A DNA stretch of 64,000 nt from assembly GCA_019745555.1 (NCBI GenBank), contig JAIESX010000001.1, forward strand, positions 62,001-126,000. The letters are read 5' to 3'. Shown piece by piece: positions 27,750-36,643 of this stretch. Position numbers and translations under genes: made by a program. The notes beneath the pieces are model-generated. The model was given only the letters and a program-made list of their open reading frames with translations, was not told the origin of the DNA and ran no database searches. Each line of letters starts with the position of its first letter. Position 1 is the stretch's first letter. This DNA is from Burkholderiaceae bacterium (GTDB taxonomy: Bacteria > Pseudomonadota > Gammaproteobacteria > Burkholderiales > Burkholderiaceae_C).

Positions 27750-30700
27750 TCAGCCACCCTTCCGGCGCCAGCCTGCCATTTTTTCCGCCCAAAGCCCCCG
27801 CACGGCTGCCAGATGCCGGGCCTTGACATGCCCGTAGCCCCGGATCTGCTCGGGCAGGCGAGCGATCTCGGTGGCAGCACCGTGGTTGGCCACATTCAAT
27901 CCGGCCAGCAGTTCCTCGATGCAGGCCCGGTATTCGGCGATCAGGGCGCGCTCCTCACGGCGCTCGGCCGTGTGGCCAAAGGGGTCGACCATCGTGCCCC
28001 GCAAGCCTTTCAGGCGGGCCAACAGCCGGAACGCCGCCCCCATGGCCGGCCCATAGGAGCGCTTGAGCAATTCGCCCCGGGCGTTCTTCCTGGCCAGCAG
28101 GGGCGGCGCCAGATGGTAGTGGAGCTTGTAATCACCCTCGAACATGGCGGCAATCCGCTGCCCGAAAGCCGGATCGCTGTGCAGACGCGCCACCTCGTAC
28201 TCGTCCTTGTAGGCCATGAGCTTGAAGAGGTAACGCGCCACAGCCTCGCTCAGGGCCGTCTTGCCCAGCGGCGCTTCGGCCGCCTGGACGCGCTGCACAA
28301 AGGCCCGGTAGCTTTCAGCATAGGCCGCGTTCTGGTAGCCGGTCAGGAATTCAACGCGGCGCGCGACCAGACTGTCCACCGTCTCGCGCGGCTGGATCTG
28401 GATGGCCTGCACCGGCGTAAGCAGGGCCTGCACGCGCGCCCAGTCCTGGGCCGCCTGACGGCCCCAGGCGAAAGCGGCCAGATTGGCCTCGACGGCCACG
28501 CCGTTGAGTTCCATGGCGCGCTGCAGCGCCTCGCGGCCCAGCGGAATCCAGCCCTTCTGCCAGGCGTAGCCCAGGATCATGGGGTTGACGTAGATCGCGT
28601 CACCCATGAGACGGGTGGCCACGGCATCGGCATCGAAGGCGCCCAGGCCCTCGGCTCCGACGGCCCGGGCGATCTCGGCCGCGCAGCGCTGCGCCGGATT
28701 CTGCCAGTCGGCGTTCTTGACGAAGGCCGCCGTCGGGGTGCTGTGGCCATTCAGCGCCACCCGGGTGCGGCCTTCGCGCATGCGCAGCACGGTCTCCTTG
28801 CCGGCGGCCACGATGGGGTCGCAACCCAGAATGAGGTCAGCTGCCGCCATGCCCACGCGCGTGGTGCTGATGTCGTCCTGCGACGCAGCGATCAGCACAT
28901 GGCTCCAGGTCGCCCCGCCCTTTTGCGCCAGGCCGGCCGCATCCTGCGTGACGATGCCCTTGCCCTCGATGTGCGCCGCCATGCCCAGCAGCTGGCCGAT
29001 GGTGATCACGCCTGTGCCGCCCACCCCGGCCACCACGATGCCGTAGGCGCCCCCTGCGCCCAGCGAGGGCAGCGCGGGGTCGGGCAGCTCGCCCAGCGCA
29101 TAGGGCGAGGTCGCCTGCCCCTTGGCCCTCTTCTTCAGCTGCCCGCCCTCAACGGTGACGAAGCTCGGGCAGAAGCCCTTGAGGCAGGAGAAGTCCTGGT
29201 TGCAGCTGCTCTGGTTGATGGTGCGCTTGCGACCGAACTCGGTCTCCAGGGGCTCGACCGAGAGGCAGTTGCTCTGAACGCCGCAATCGCCGCAGCCCTC
29301 GCAGACCAGTTCGTTGATCACCACACGCCTGGCCGGTGTGACCATGGTGCCGCGCTTGCGGCGGCGGCGTTTCTCGGTGGCGCAGGTCTGGTCATAGATG
29401 ATGACCGTACAGCCCTTGAGCTCGCGGAATTCGCGCTGGATCCGATCCAGTTCGTCGCGGTGCTCGATGGCGATACCGGCTGGCAGACCCTGCACGCCTT
29501 CGTATTTCTCCGGTTCGTCGGTGACGATGCTGATCTTCCGTGCCCCTTCGGCGCGCATGCTCTGCGCGATCTGGACCACGCTGTGGCCTTCGGGCCGCTC
29601 CCCCACGGGCTGCCCCCCCGTCATGGCCACGGCGTCGTTGTAGAGCAGCTTGTAGGTGATGTTCACGCCCGCCGCGATGGCCTGGCGCACGGCCAGGATG
29701 CCGCTATGGAAGTAGGTACCGTCGCCGAGGTTGGCAAACACATGCTGCTCGCTGCTGAAGGGCTGCTGGCCCACCCAGGGCACGCCCTCGCCACCCATCT
29801 GCGTAAAGCCGATGGTGCTGCGGTCCATCCAGGTCGCCATGAAGTGGCAGCCGATGCCGGCCATGGCGCGCGAGCCCTCGGGCACGCGCGTGCTGGTGTT
29901 GTGCGGGCAGCCCGAGCAGAACCAGGGCATGCGCTCGGCCGCCGGACCGTTCAGCACCAGCGCCTGCATGGCCCGCTCCTTGGCGTCGAGCACGGCGAGC
30001 TGCGCGTCGATGCGCGCGGCAACTTCGCTGCCCGCGGGGGCTATGCCCAGCTTCTTCAGGCGGCCGGCGATGGCACGCGCGATCGCGGCCGGGCTCAGGT
30101 CGGCGTTGGCGCGCAGCAGTTCGTTGGACGAGGGGTTGGCCTGCGACCACTCGCCGCCGGCACGGTCCCCTTCGTTGAACTTGCCCAGAATGTTGGGGCG
30201 CACATCGTCACGCCAGTTGTAGAGCTCCTCCTTGAGCTGGTACTCGATGAGCTGGCGCTTCTCTTCCACGACCAGGATCTCCTGCAGGCCGGTGGCGAAG
30301 TCGCGCGCGCCCTGCGCCTCCAGCGGCCAGACCACGGCGACCTTGTGTAGGCGGATGCCGAGCCGGCGGCAGGTGGTGTCGTCCAGGCCCAGGTCCAGCA
30401 GGGCCTGGCGCGTGTCGTTGTACGCCTTGCCGCTGGCGATGATGCCGAAGCGATCCTGCGCTGTGGCGATGACGTTGTGGTTGAGCTTGTTGGCGCGGAC
30501 GTAGGCCAGGGCGGCGTACCACTTGTGATGGAAGAGCCGCGCCTCCTGCTCCAGCGCGTGATCGGGCCAGCGGATATGCAGGCCACCCGGGGGCATCTCG
30601 AAATCGGTCGGCAACTGGATCTGCACACGTTCGGGATCTATCACCGCGCTGGCGCTGGATTCGACGATCTCCTGGATGGTCTTCATTCCGGCCCAGACGC

Positions 30701-31316
30701 CGGCGTAGCGGCTCATCGCAAAGGCATGCAAGCCCAGGTCCAGGATCTCCTGCACCGAGGCCGGGAAGAACACGGGCAGGCCGCAGGCCTTGAAGATGTG
30801 GTCGCTCTGGTGTGCTGCCGTGCTGCTCTTGGCCACATGGTCGTCGCCGGCCACGGCGATGACGCCACCCCAGGGCGTGGTGCCGGCATTGTTGGCGTGC
30901 TTGAAGACGTCGGAGGTCCGGTCCACACCCGGGCCCTTGCCGTACCAGATACCGAAGACGCCATCGAAGCGATTCGTGCCCGGCGGTGCAAAACCTAGCT
31001 GCTGTGTGCCCCAGAGGGCAGTCGCGGCCAGCTCCTCATTGACGCCGGGCTGGAACACGATGTTCTGGGCCTGCAGGTATTTCTTGGCGTTCCACAGGGC
31101 CTGGTCATAGCTGCCCAGGGGCGAGCCGCGGTAGCCGCTGATGAAACCCGCCGTGTTTTTGCCCGCCATCTGGTCGCGCAGGCGCTGCAGCATGGGCAGC
31201 TTGACCAGGGCCTGCACCCCGCTCATGAAGGCGCGACCATGGTCCAGGCTGTACTTGTCGTCCAGGGTGACGGTTTCCAGCGCCTGGCGGATGGATGCGG
31301 GCAGGGGAGCGTTCAT
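27750..31316 (-). CDS. Indolepyruvate ferredoxin oxidoreductase, fused alpha-beta
   Basis: 1188 residues. The N-terminal half has the pyrimidine and thiamine-pyrophosphate domains (ISGYRGSPLGSYD, AGDDHVAKSSTAAHQSD, GIGCHFMATWMDRST, FANLGDGTYFHSG); a ferredoxin-like segment (VCEGCGDCGVQSNC, then SSCNQDFSCLKGFC) carries Fe-S cysteines; the C-terminal half has the gamma domain (GVGGTGVITIGQLLGMAAH). This single-chain enzyme oxidatively decarboxylates aryl pyruvates to aryl-acetyl-CoA in aromatic amino acid catabolism. Length and order match the fused proteobacterial form. The divergent Lrp-type gene is its likely regulator. Confidence 0.93.
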   Translation of the reverse strand: MNAPLPASIRQALETVTLDDKYSLDHGRAFMSGVQALVKLPMLQRLRDQMAGKNTAGFISGYRGSPLGSYDQALWNAKKYLQAQNIVFQPGVNEELAATALWGTQQLGFAPPGTNRFDGVFGIWYGKGPGVDRTSDVFKHANNAGTTPWGGVIAVAGDDHVAKSSTAAHQSDHIFKACGLPVFFPASVQEILDLGLHAFAMSRYAGVWAGMKTIQEIVESSASAVIDPERVQIQLPTDFEMPPGGLHIRWPDHALEQEARLFHHKWYAALAYVRANKLNHNVIATAQDRFGIIASGKAYNDTRQALLDLGLDDTTCRRLGIRLHKVAVVWPLEAQGARDFATGLQEILVVEEKRQLIEYQLKEELYNWRDDVRPNILGKFNEGDRAGGEWSQANPSSNELLRANADLSPAAIARAIAGRLKKLGIAPAGSEVAARIDAQLAVLDAKERAMQALVLNGPAAERMPWFCSGCPHNTSTRVPEGSRAMAGIGCHFMATWMDRSTIGFTQMGGEGVPWVGQQPFSSEQHVFANLGDGTYFHSGILAVRQAIAAGVNITYKLLYNDAVAMTGGQPVGERPEGHSVVQIAQSMRAEGARKISIVTDEPEKYEGVQGLPAGIAIEHRDELDRIQREFRELKGCTVIIYDQTCATEKRRRRKRGTMVTPARRVVINELVCEGCGDCGVQSNCLSVEPLETEFGRKRTINQSSCNQDFSCLKGFCPSFVTVEGGQLKKRAKGQATSPYALGELPDPALPSLGAGGAYGIVVAGVGGTGVITIGQLLGMAAHIEGKGIVTQDAAGLAQKGGATWSHVLIAASQDDISTTRVGMAAADLILGCDPIVAAGKETVLRMREGRTRVALNGHSTPTAAFVKNADWQNPAQRCAAEIARAVGAEGLGAFDADAVATRLMGDAIYVNPMILGYAWQKGWIPLGREALQRAMELNGVAVEANLAAFAWGRQAAQDWARVQALLTPVQAIQIQPRETVDSLVARRVEFLTGYQNAAYAESYRAFVQRVQAAEAPLGKTALSEAVARYLFKLMAYKDEYEVARLHSDPAFGQRIAAMFEGDYKLHYHLAPPLLARKNARGELLKRSYGPAMGAAFRLLARLKGLRGTMVDPFGHTAERREERALIAEYRACIEELLAGLNVANHGAATEIARLPEQIRGYGHVKARHLAAVRGLWAEKMAGWRRKGG

Positions 31317-31458
31317 GCGGCTTGTCTCCAGGCTCGTGGCCTTGTTTTGTATCAGGAAGGGCTCGTGGGCAGTGTAGGCCGCATGCGCTGATAGGTCTTT
31401 GCTTTCTTTGCCCGATTTACCATGGTTTTTGAAAGGAAATTGCTAGAGAATCGTCGAA
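31317..31458. promoter_or_regulatory. Divergent control region for the oxidoreductase and lrp
   Basis: A 142-base spacer between the two divergent starts, with an AT-rich half (about 31395-31458) next to the regulator gene, unlike the flanking coding DNA. Lrp-family regulators usually bind such spacers to control themselves and the neighbour. No precise consensus site could be assigned. Confidence 0.4.
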
Positions 31459-31986
31459 ATGGAAACGATTGACAAATTCGACCTCGCCATCCTGCAAGAA
31501 CTGCAGTCCGATGCCCGCCTGACCAACGCCGAGCTGGCCTCGCGCGTGGGCCTCTCGCCTGCACCCTGCTGGCGCCGTGTGCGTGCGCTGGAGACGGCGG
31601 GTTACATCAAGGGCTACCACGCCGAGATCGACCGCCACAAGATCGGCCTGGGCGTGCTGGCCTTTGTGCGCCTGGACGCCGAGCGCAACACGGGCGACGC
31701 CACGCGTGTGTTGGAGGAAGCCGTTCGCGCCCTGCCCGAGGTCGTGGCCTGCCACTACATCAGCGGCACCGGCACCTTCGAGCTGCAGGTCGTGGCGCAG
31801 GACCTGGACAGCTTTTCCAGCTTTGCGCTGCAGCGCCTGATCAACCTGCCCAATGTGAAAGACCTGCACACCAGCTTTTCGCTGGGTGAGGTCAAGGCCA
31901 GCCCGACCCTGCCCCTGGGCCATCTGCAGGCGCCGCGACCGGCGCCTGCCCCCGCCCCGAAACGCCCCCGCCGGAGCACCCGATGA
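31459..31986 (+). CDS. Lrp/AsnC family transcriptional regulator
   Basis: 175 residues: N-terminal helix-turn-helix (DKFDLAILQELQSDARLTNAELASRVGLSPAPCWRRV split over residues 5-40) and a C-terminal RAM ligand/oligomer domain (VLAFVRLDAERN, PEVVACHYISGTGTFELQV). A Pro/Ala/Arg-rich tail of about 20 residues is unusual for the family. Divergent from the aryl-pyruvate oxidoreductase, so it probably senses an aromatic amino acid or its keto acid. The stop overlaps the start of the secreted protein gene (ATGA). Confidence 0.93.
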   Translation: METIDKFDLAILQELQSDARLTNAELASRVGLSPAPCWRRVRALETAGYIKGYHAEIDRHKIGLGVLAFVRLDAERNTGDATRVLEEAVRALPEVVACHYISGTGTFELQVVAQDLDSFSSFALQRLINLPNVKDLHTSFSLGEVKASPTLPLGHLQAPRPAPAPAPKRPRRSTR

Positions 31987-32633
31987 AACACCGCCGCCTC
32001 TGCATCCTCTTCCTGCTGACCTTGCCGGCATTGCCGTCGGCCCAGACCGTGGTGACGCCCGCCCAGTTGCCCCTGCGCAATCTGCTGATTGAGGTGCGCC
32101 AGGACGACGGCCGCAACGACAGCAGCGAGCGCGTGGCGGCAGATGTGAACGCGCGTGTGCAGCCCGGGCGCAGCGAGGTGGATGTGGCCATCGAAGCCCG
32201 GCGTCGTGAAAGCATCCGCAGTGGTAGCGCCCAACAGCAGGTGCTGGTCCTCAACGGCCGGCCCACCGCCATCAGCCTGGGCAGCAGCGTACCGCTGCGC
32301 CTGCGACAGTTCATCGTGCAGAACGGCATACGCCGCAGCGTGCCCGGCACGGTCTGGGTCCAGGCCGGCACGGGCTTCATGGCCACACCGGTCTGGGAGG
32401 GTGGTGACTCGGTCTACCTGGAACTGGTCGCGACCCAGGGTCGCCAGCCTCTGGGCCCGCAAGCCAGCACCTCCACCACCTTGATGCTGCCGCTGGACGA
32501 ATGGACCACGATCGCCGACAGCGAGGACGTGCAGGATCAGCGCCAGAATGCCGCCGGCCTGGGCGGCGGCGGGCGGGACACGCGCAGTAGCAGCCAGTCG
32601 CTGCGCGTGCAGGTGCGGGTCAGCGTGCGCTGA
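31983..32633 (+). CDS. Secreted protein of unknown function
   Basis: 216 residues with a clear signal peptide (MKHRRLCILFLLTLPALPSAQ). The mature part is beta-rich with no cysteines: RNLLIEVRQDD, VLNGRPTAISLGSSVPLR, GTVWVQAGTGFMATPVW, ending SQSLRVQVRVSVR. The alternating hydrophobic strands faintly recall secretin beta-domains, but it lacks their membrane and N-domains; this is only a resemblance. Start overlaps the lrp stop by four bases, so it is translated from the same message; convergent with mltA 15 bases away. Confidence 0.7.
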   Translation: MKHRRLCILFLLTLPALPSAQTVVTPAQLPLRNLLIEVRQDDGRNDSSERVAADVNARVQPGRSEVDVAIEARRRESIRSGSAQQQVLVLNGRPTAISLGSSVPLRLRQFIVQNGIRRSVPGTVWVQAGTGFMATPVWEGGDSVYLELVATQGRQPLGPQASTSTTLMLPLDEWTTIADSEDVQDQRQNAAGLGGGGRDTRSSSQSLRVQVRVSVR

Positions 32634-32648
32634 GCCTGCTGCCTCCAA

Positions 32649-33833
32649 TCAACGAGGCCAGAGCACCCACAAGCGCAGTGGCTGCTTGAGGCGGCCGGCA
32701 ATCTGCGAGGCCTCGGGGCCGGTGCCCACGAAGTAGTCGGCGCGCACCGCACCGACGATGGCGCTGCCCGTGTCCTGGGCCAGCACCAGACGTTGCAGCT
32801 GCAGCTGCGGGCCGGCCGAGGCCAGCCACACGGGCGTCCCATAGGGAATGCTCCCGGGGTCGACGGCGATGGATCGGCCCGCGGTCAGCGGCACGCCTTG
32901 GGCACCGCGCGGACCCACGGCGCTTTCGCTCTCGGGCAGGGGCTGCTCCTGGAAAAAGGTTACGCGCGGGTTGGCCCAGAGCATCTCCTGCACCCGGCCC
33001 GGGTTCTGCGCCACCCACTGGCGGATCGAGGGCCAGGACGCGTCGCGCACTTCGCGGCGCTGCTGCAGCCAGCCGCCCACGCTGCGGTAGGGCTGGTCAT
33101 TGGTGCCGGCATAGCCGACGCGCACTATACGCTGGCGTCCGTCAGGTTCGGTGATCAGCAGGCGGCCCGAACCCTGGATCTGCAGATTGAGGGCCGCGAC
33201 CGGGTCGGCCAGCCAGGCGATCTCACGACCGCGCAGCGCGGCCTGCGCCTCGGGCAGGGTGTCCATCTCCTGGCGGCTGTACCAGGGCTTGCGCTGGTGC
33301 AGCAGGGCCGGCGGGCGATAGAGCGGCACGTTGAAGCGCGCATTGGGCAGGCGCGAGGCCTCCACCACGGGCTCGTAGTAGCCGGTCAGGAGACCGACCG
33401 GCTCGCTCTGGTGCGTCTCGACGCGATAGGGCTGCAGGCGCGTCAACATCCAGTTGCGACGCTGCTCGTCGCTGCCCTGGCTGAGGCTGCGCACATCGGC
33501 GCACAGAGCCGCCAGCGGCGCAGCCGGGCGTTCGCAACTGCGCAGCCAGGCGCTCCAGGCTTCGCCCAGCGGATCGTCGCCCAGGCCGGGCAGCTCGGCC
33601 CAGGCCACCGGCGTCCAGCGGCTGCGCGCCTGCTGCAGTACGGTGCTGCTCGCAGGTGCGCTCGGCAAAGCGGCGGTGGAGCCCGGGCCGGATCCGGCAT
33701 CCACCTGCTCGATGGCAATCGTGGAACCACCCGTGGCAGGTACGGGTTCTGACGGAGGTACGCTGCCGCAACCCGCCAGCGTTCCTACAATGACAAGACT
33801 GTAGGCAAGAAGTGGTCGTTGGAGTCTGTTCAT
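32649..33833 (-). CDS. mltA: Membrane-bound lytic murein transglycosylase A
   Basis: 394 residues. The N-terminus is a lipoprotein signal with lipobox LAGC. The MltA domain includes GLLTGYYEPVVEASR, ALRGREIAWLADPVAALNLQIQGSGRLL, YAGTNDQPYRSVGGWL and the C-terminal 3D domain with catalytic aspartate in AQDTGSAIVGAVRADYFVG. It cleaves peptidoglycan glycan strands, leaving 1,6-anhydro ends. I chose ATG 33833; the frame continues upstream over a small divergent gene. Its ATG overlaps by two bases that of the plus-strand small gene. Confidence 0.95.
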   Translation of the reverse strand: MNRLQRPLLAYSLVIVGTLAGCGSVPPSEPVPATGGSTIAIEQVDAGSGPGSTAALPSAPASSTVLQQARSRWTPVAWAELPGLGDDPLGEAWSAWLRSCERPAAPLAALCADVRSLSQGSDEQRRNWMLTRLQPYRVETHQSEPVGLLTGYYEPVVEASRLPNARFNVPLYRPPALLHQRKPWYSRQEMDTLPEAQAALRGREIAWLADPVAALNLQIQGSGRLLITEPDGRQRIVRVGYAGTNDQPYRSVGGWLQQRREVRDASWPSIRQWVAQNPGRVQEMLWANPRVTFFQEQPLPESESAVGPRGAQGVPLTAGRSIAVDPGSIPYGTPVWLASAGPQLQLQRLVLAQDTGSAIVGAVRADYFVGTGPEASQIAGRLKQPLRLWVLWPR

Positions 33834-33984
33834 GTGGTTGATTTTCCTCGAAGCCCTGGGGGCCCTGCTGCTGCTGGTGCTCATCGTGTGGTGGACCATG
33901 TTCTCGGGTCGCCGCAAGGGCGAACTGGACGAGGGCACGTCCGAGCAGACGACGCGGCCCTCGGATTCGGATGACCGCGGCTAG
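33832..33984 (+). CDS. 50-residue single-span membrane protein
   Basis: A start codon at 33832 opens a 50-codon frame with an N-terminal hydrophobic helix (EALGALLLLVLIVWWTMF) followed by the basic SGRRKGE and an acidic tail ending DSDDRG. The charge pattern predicts an inner-membrane protein with its tail in the cytoplasm. The codon bias is like that of the neighbours. Its start codon shares bases with that of mltA on the other strand (CATG at 33831-33834). It ends 8 bases before the stop of the response regulator gene. No name or function known. Confidence 0.6.
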   Translation: MWLIFLEALGALLLLVLIVWWTMFSGRRKGELDEGTSEQTTRPSDSDDRG

Positions 33985-33992
33985 GCGCCGGA

Positions 33993-34619
33993 TCAGACTT
34001 CACGCAGCAGGTTGGCCAGCTCGACCGCCGACTTGACTTCCATCTTGTCGAAGACGCGCGCGCGGTGTACTTCCACCGTGCGCACGCTGATATCGAGCTG
34101 GTCGGCGATGCGCTTGTTGGGCAGGCCCTCGACCACCAGCTGCATGACCGCACGCTCACGCTCGGTCAGTTCGACCAGGCGCTGGCGCAGGCGCTCGCGT
34201 GCCTGCTGGGCCCGCACTGCCTCGGCCGAACGGGCCAGCGCCTGCTCCACACGATCGACCAGGGCGTTGTCGGAGAAAGGCTTCTCGCAGAAATCAAAGG
34301 CACCGCGCTTGACCATGCTGACCGCCGTGGGCACGTCGGCGTGGCCGGTGAGAAAGATCACGGGCAGCGCCTCCTGCAGGCCGCGCTCGACCAGGCGCTC
34401 GAACAGCGCAAGCCCGCTCATGCCGGGCATGCGCACGTCCAGCAGCAGGCAGGCAGGCCGCGCCGGCAGGCGTGCGCCCTCCAGCTGCTCCAGAAACGCC
34501 TCGGCGCTGTCGTAGGCCTGGCTGCCCAGGCGGCGTGAACGCAGCAGCCAGGCCAGGGCCTCGCGCACGCTGGCGTCGTCATCGACGATATAGACAGAGG
34601 CATCAATCGCAGGTTGCAT
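33993..34619 (-). CDS. FixJ/NarL-type response regulator
   Basis: 208 residues: receiver domain with acidic pocket DDD (13-15), phosphoacceptor D61 in LLLDVRMPGMSG, TGHAD and the lysine of CEKPFSD, then a LuxR-type helix-turn-helix (LTERERAVMQLVVEGLPNKRIADQL split over 151-176, and SVRTVEVHRARVFDKM). FixJ-family layout. It is 14 bases downstream of the histidine kinase gene, which is its partner. Targets unknown; nothing aromatic or nitrogen-specific is seen in its DNA-binding domain. Confidence 0.93.
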   Translation of the reverse strand: MQPAIDASVYIVDDDASVREALAWLLRSRRLGSQAYDSAEAFLEQLEGARLPARPACLLLDVRMPGMSGLALFERLVERGLQEALPVIFLTGHADVPTAVSMVKRGAFDFCEKPFSDNALVDRVEQALARSAEAVRAQQARERLRQRLVELTERERAVMQLVVEGLPNKRIADQLDISVRTVEVHRARVFDKMEVKSAVELANLLREV

Positions 34620-34633
34620 GGTGCGATGTTATG

Positions 34634-36643
34634 TCATGCCGCCGGGCCCGCTGGCAGCGTGAACCTGAAAACTGTGCCGTGCGGCGGACTCGACTCGAAG
34701 ACCAGGTTGCCGCCGTGCTGCTCGATCACGGTACGGCACAGGCTCAGGCCCAGGCCCATGCCCTCGGCCTTGGTGGTGAAGAAGGGCGTGAAGAGCTGCT
34801 CGGCGACCTCGGGCGCGATGCCCGGGCCGATGTCTGCCACGGAGAACTCGATCCAGCGGGCATCGGCCGGTGAGCGCCGCACCTCCAGCGTGAGCACGCG
34901 TCGGCGGATCTCGGGCTGGTCCATGGCCTGCATGCCGTTACGCGCCAGATTGAGCAGCACCTGTTCGACCATGGTGCGGTCACAGAGGACCGTCGGCAGG
35001 TCCGGCGCGAGCCGGATCTGCACCTGCACGCCGAGCTTGCGCGCCTGCAGATTGACCAGCGGCAGGATGGCGTCGAGCAGCAGGCGCGGGGCAATCGCCT
35101 CGCGCGCCTGGTCACGCCGGCGCACGAAGTCGTGCACGCTCTTGATGACCTTGCCGGCGCGCTCGGCCTGCTCCGCAATGCGGTGCATGGCCAGGCGGAT
35201 GTCCGCCGGGCTGTGCGCCCCCTGGTCCAGAAGGTTCTGCGTACCCGTGGCGTAGCTCGCGATGGCGGCCAGCGGCTGGTTGAGCTCGTGGCTCAGCAAC
35301 GAGGCCATCTCGCCCACCATGGCCAGGCGTGCCGTGGCCTGCAGGCGCTCCTGGCTGGCGCGCGAAAGCTCCTCCACCCGACGCTGCTCGCGGATGTCGA
35401 GGAAAGCGCTCATCCAGCCGGTCTGCACCCCCTGGGCATTGATCAGCGGCGCCTCGATGATCAGCACCGGAAAGCGCGTGCCGTCCTTGTGCATGAAGAC
35501 CGATTCGTAGCCCTCGCGCGGCGGCACATTGCCCGCGAGCCGGATCTCCTGGCGCTTGCGGTACTCGTCGGCCAGTTCAGGCGGCCAATAGGGGGGCGCC
35601 TGCACGCCCTGGCCCAGCAGCTCCTCGGCCGTGAAGCCCACCATCTGGCAGAAGGCCGGATTCACATAGGTGATGCGCCCCTGCAGGTCGCGCGCGCGCA
35701 GGCCCGTGACCAGCGAGTCCTCCATGGCCTTGCGGAAGGCCAGCGCATCGGCCAGGTCACGCTCGGCCTTAAGGCGGCGGCGCATGTCCTTGCCCAGCAG
35801 CAGCAGGATGGCCACCAGGGCGATGGACATGGCCGTGACCAGAGCCGTGAGCACATTGGGGAAGAGGTCGGGCGCGCCGCGCCAGCTGTCCATGCGCAAC
35901 ACCAGGGTCGTGCCCGGCAGGTCCAGCAGATGCTGGGCCGAGAACACGCGGCCGCCGCGGCGCGAATTGCCGCGGATGGCCAGCCGCGTGCCGTCGCCCT
36001 CGGTGAAGGACACTTCCTGGCTGCGCGTGAGCTGGGGCCCGAGATCATCGAGCAGGTCCTGCAGGGAGTAGGTCGCCACCAGATAGCCCATGACCACCCC
36101 GGCACTGGCCAGCGGCAGACACATCTCCATCACTTCCAGCCCCAGGCCATCGGTCATGGGGACGAAGTAGCTGCCCGAGTAGGCCGGGCCGCTGAGGCGT
36201 CGCGCGGCATTGCAGACCTGCGTCACCTCGGACTGCACGCTGTCGCGCCCGAGCCGATCGAACACCGGCGGCCGGTAGGGCGTGCCGGCCTGGTTCAGGA
36301 CGTTGAAGTGGTCATCGCGCCACTCGATGCGCACCAGCTCACGCCGCTCGCGCAAGAGCGCTGTCGCCTCCTGCGACCAGCGGGCGGGCCCCGGTTCGCC
36401 GAACTGCAGGGCCTGCAGGCTTTGCAGGTTGCGCGTGAGGCGTGAACGGATGTCGCCCACGGCGTCGGCCGCGTCGCGCTCCAGCCGGCTTTGCACCTGG
36501 CTGGCCTCGTAGCGGCCGGCCAGCCAGACCAGGGTGAGCAGCAGCGCCAGCACCAGGGCCGTCAGGGCGGACCAGAGCAAGCGCCGACGCCAGTGCTGGG
36601 GGCGCCAGCGTTCGCCCAGACGTTCCAGCATGCCTGTACTCAC
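34634..36643 (-). CDS. PAS-domain membrane sensor histidine kinase
   Basis: About 669 residues. A first membrane helix (LLWSALTALVLALLLTLVWLA) leads into a periplasmic sensor of about 240 residues, a second helix (VLTALVTAMSIALVAILLLLG), a PAS domain (GLRARDLQGRITYVNPAFCQMVGF), then the kinase: H-box LLSHELNQPLAAIAS with phospho-His near residue 450, N-box LNLARNGMQAMDQ, G1 DIGPGIAPEV and G2 MGLGLSLCRTVIEQHGG. This is the FixL/DctB-like HisKA class. Start is uncertain: GTG 36643 overlaps the amidase stop (GTGA), ATG 36631 is also good. Works with the downstream FixJ-type regulator. The sensed signal is not evident. Confidence 0.92.
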   Translation of the reverse strand: MSTGMLERLGERWRPQHWRRRLLWSALTALVLALLLTLVWLAGRYEASQVQSRLERDAADAVGDIRSRLTRNLQSLQALQFGEPGPARWSQEATALLRERRELVRIEWRDDHFNVLNQAGTPYRPPVFDRLGRDSVQSEVTQVCNAARRLSGPAYSGSYFVPMTDGLGLEVMEMCLPLASAGVVMGYLVATYSLQDLLDDLGPQLTRSQEVSFTEGDGTRLAIRGNSRRGGRVFSAQHLLDLPGTTLVLRMDSWRGAPDLFPNVLTALVTAMSIALVAILLLLGKDMRRRLKAERDLADALAFRKAMEDSLVTGLRARDLQGRITYVNPAFCQMVGFTAEELLGQGVQAPPYWPPELADEYRKRQEIRLAGNVPPREGYESVFMHKDGTRFPVLIIEAPLINAQGVQTGWMSAFLDIREQRRVEELSRASQERLQATARLAMVGEMASLLSHELNQPLAAIASYATGTQNLLDQGAHSPADIRLAMHRIAEQAERAGKVIKSVHDFVRRRDQAREAIAPRLLLDAILPLVNLQARKLGVQVQIRLAPDLPTVLCDRTMVEQVLLNLARNGMQAMDQPEIRRRVLTLEVRRSPADARWIEFSVADIGPGIAPEVAEQLFTPFFTTKAEGMGLGLSLCRTVIEQHGGNLVFESSPPHGTVFRFTLPAGPAA

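Noticed and set aside
27483-30350. Plus-strand frame of about 950 codons over the indolepyruvate oxidoreductase
   Set aside because: Antisense shadow; the minus strand has full catalytic and Fe-S motifs.
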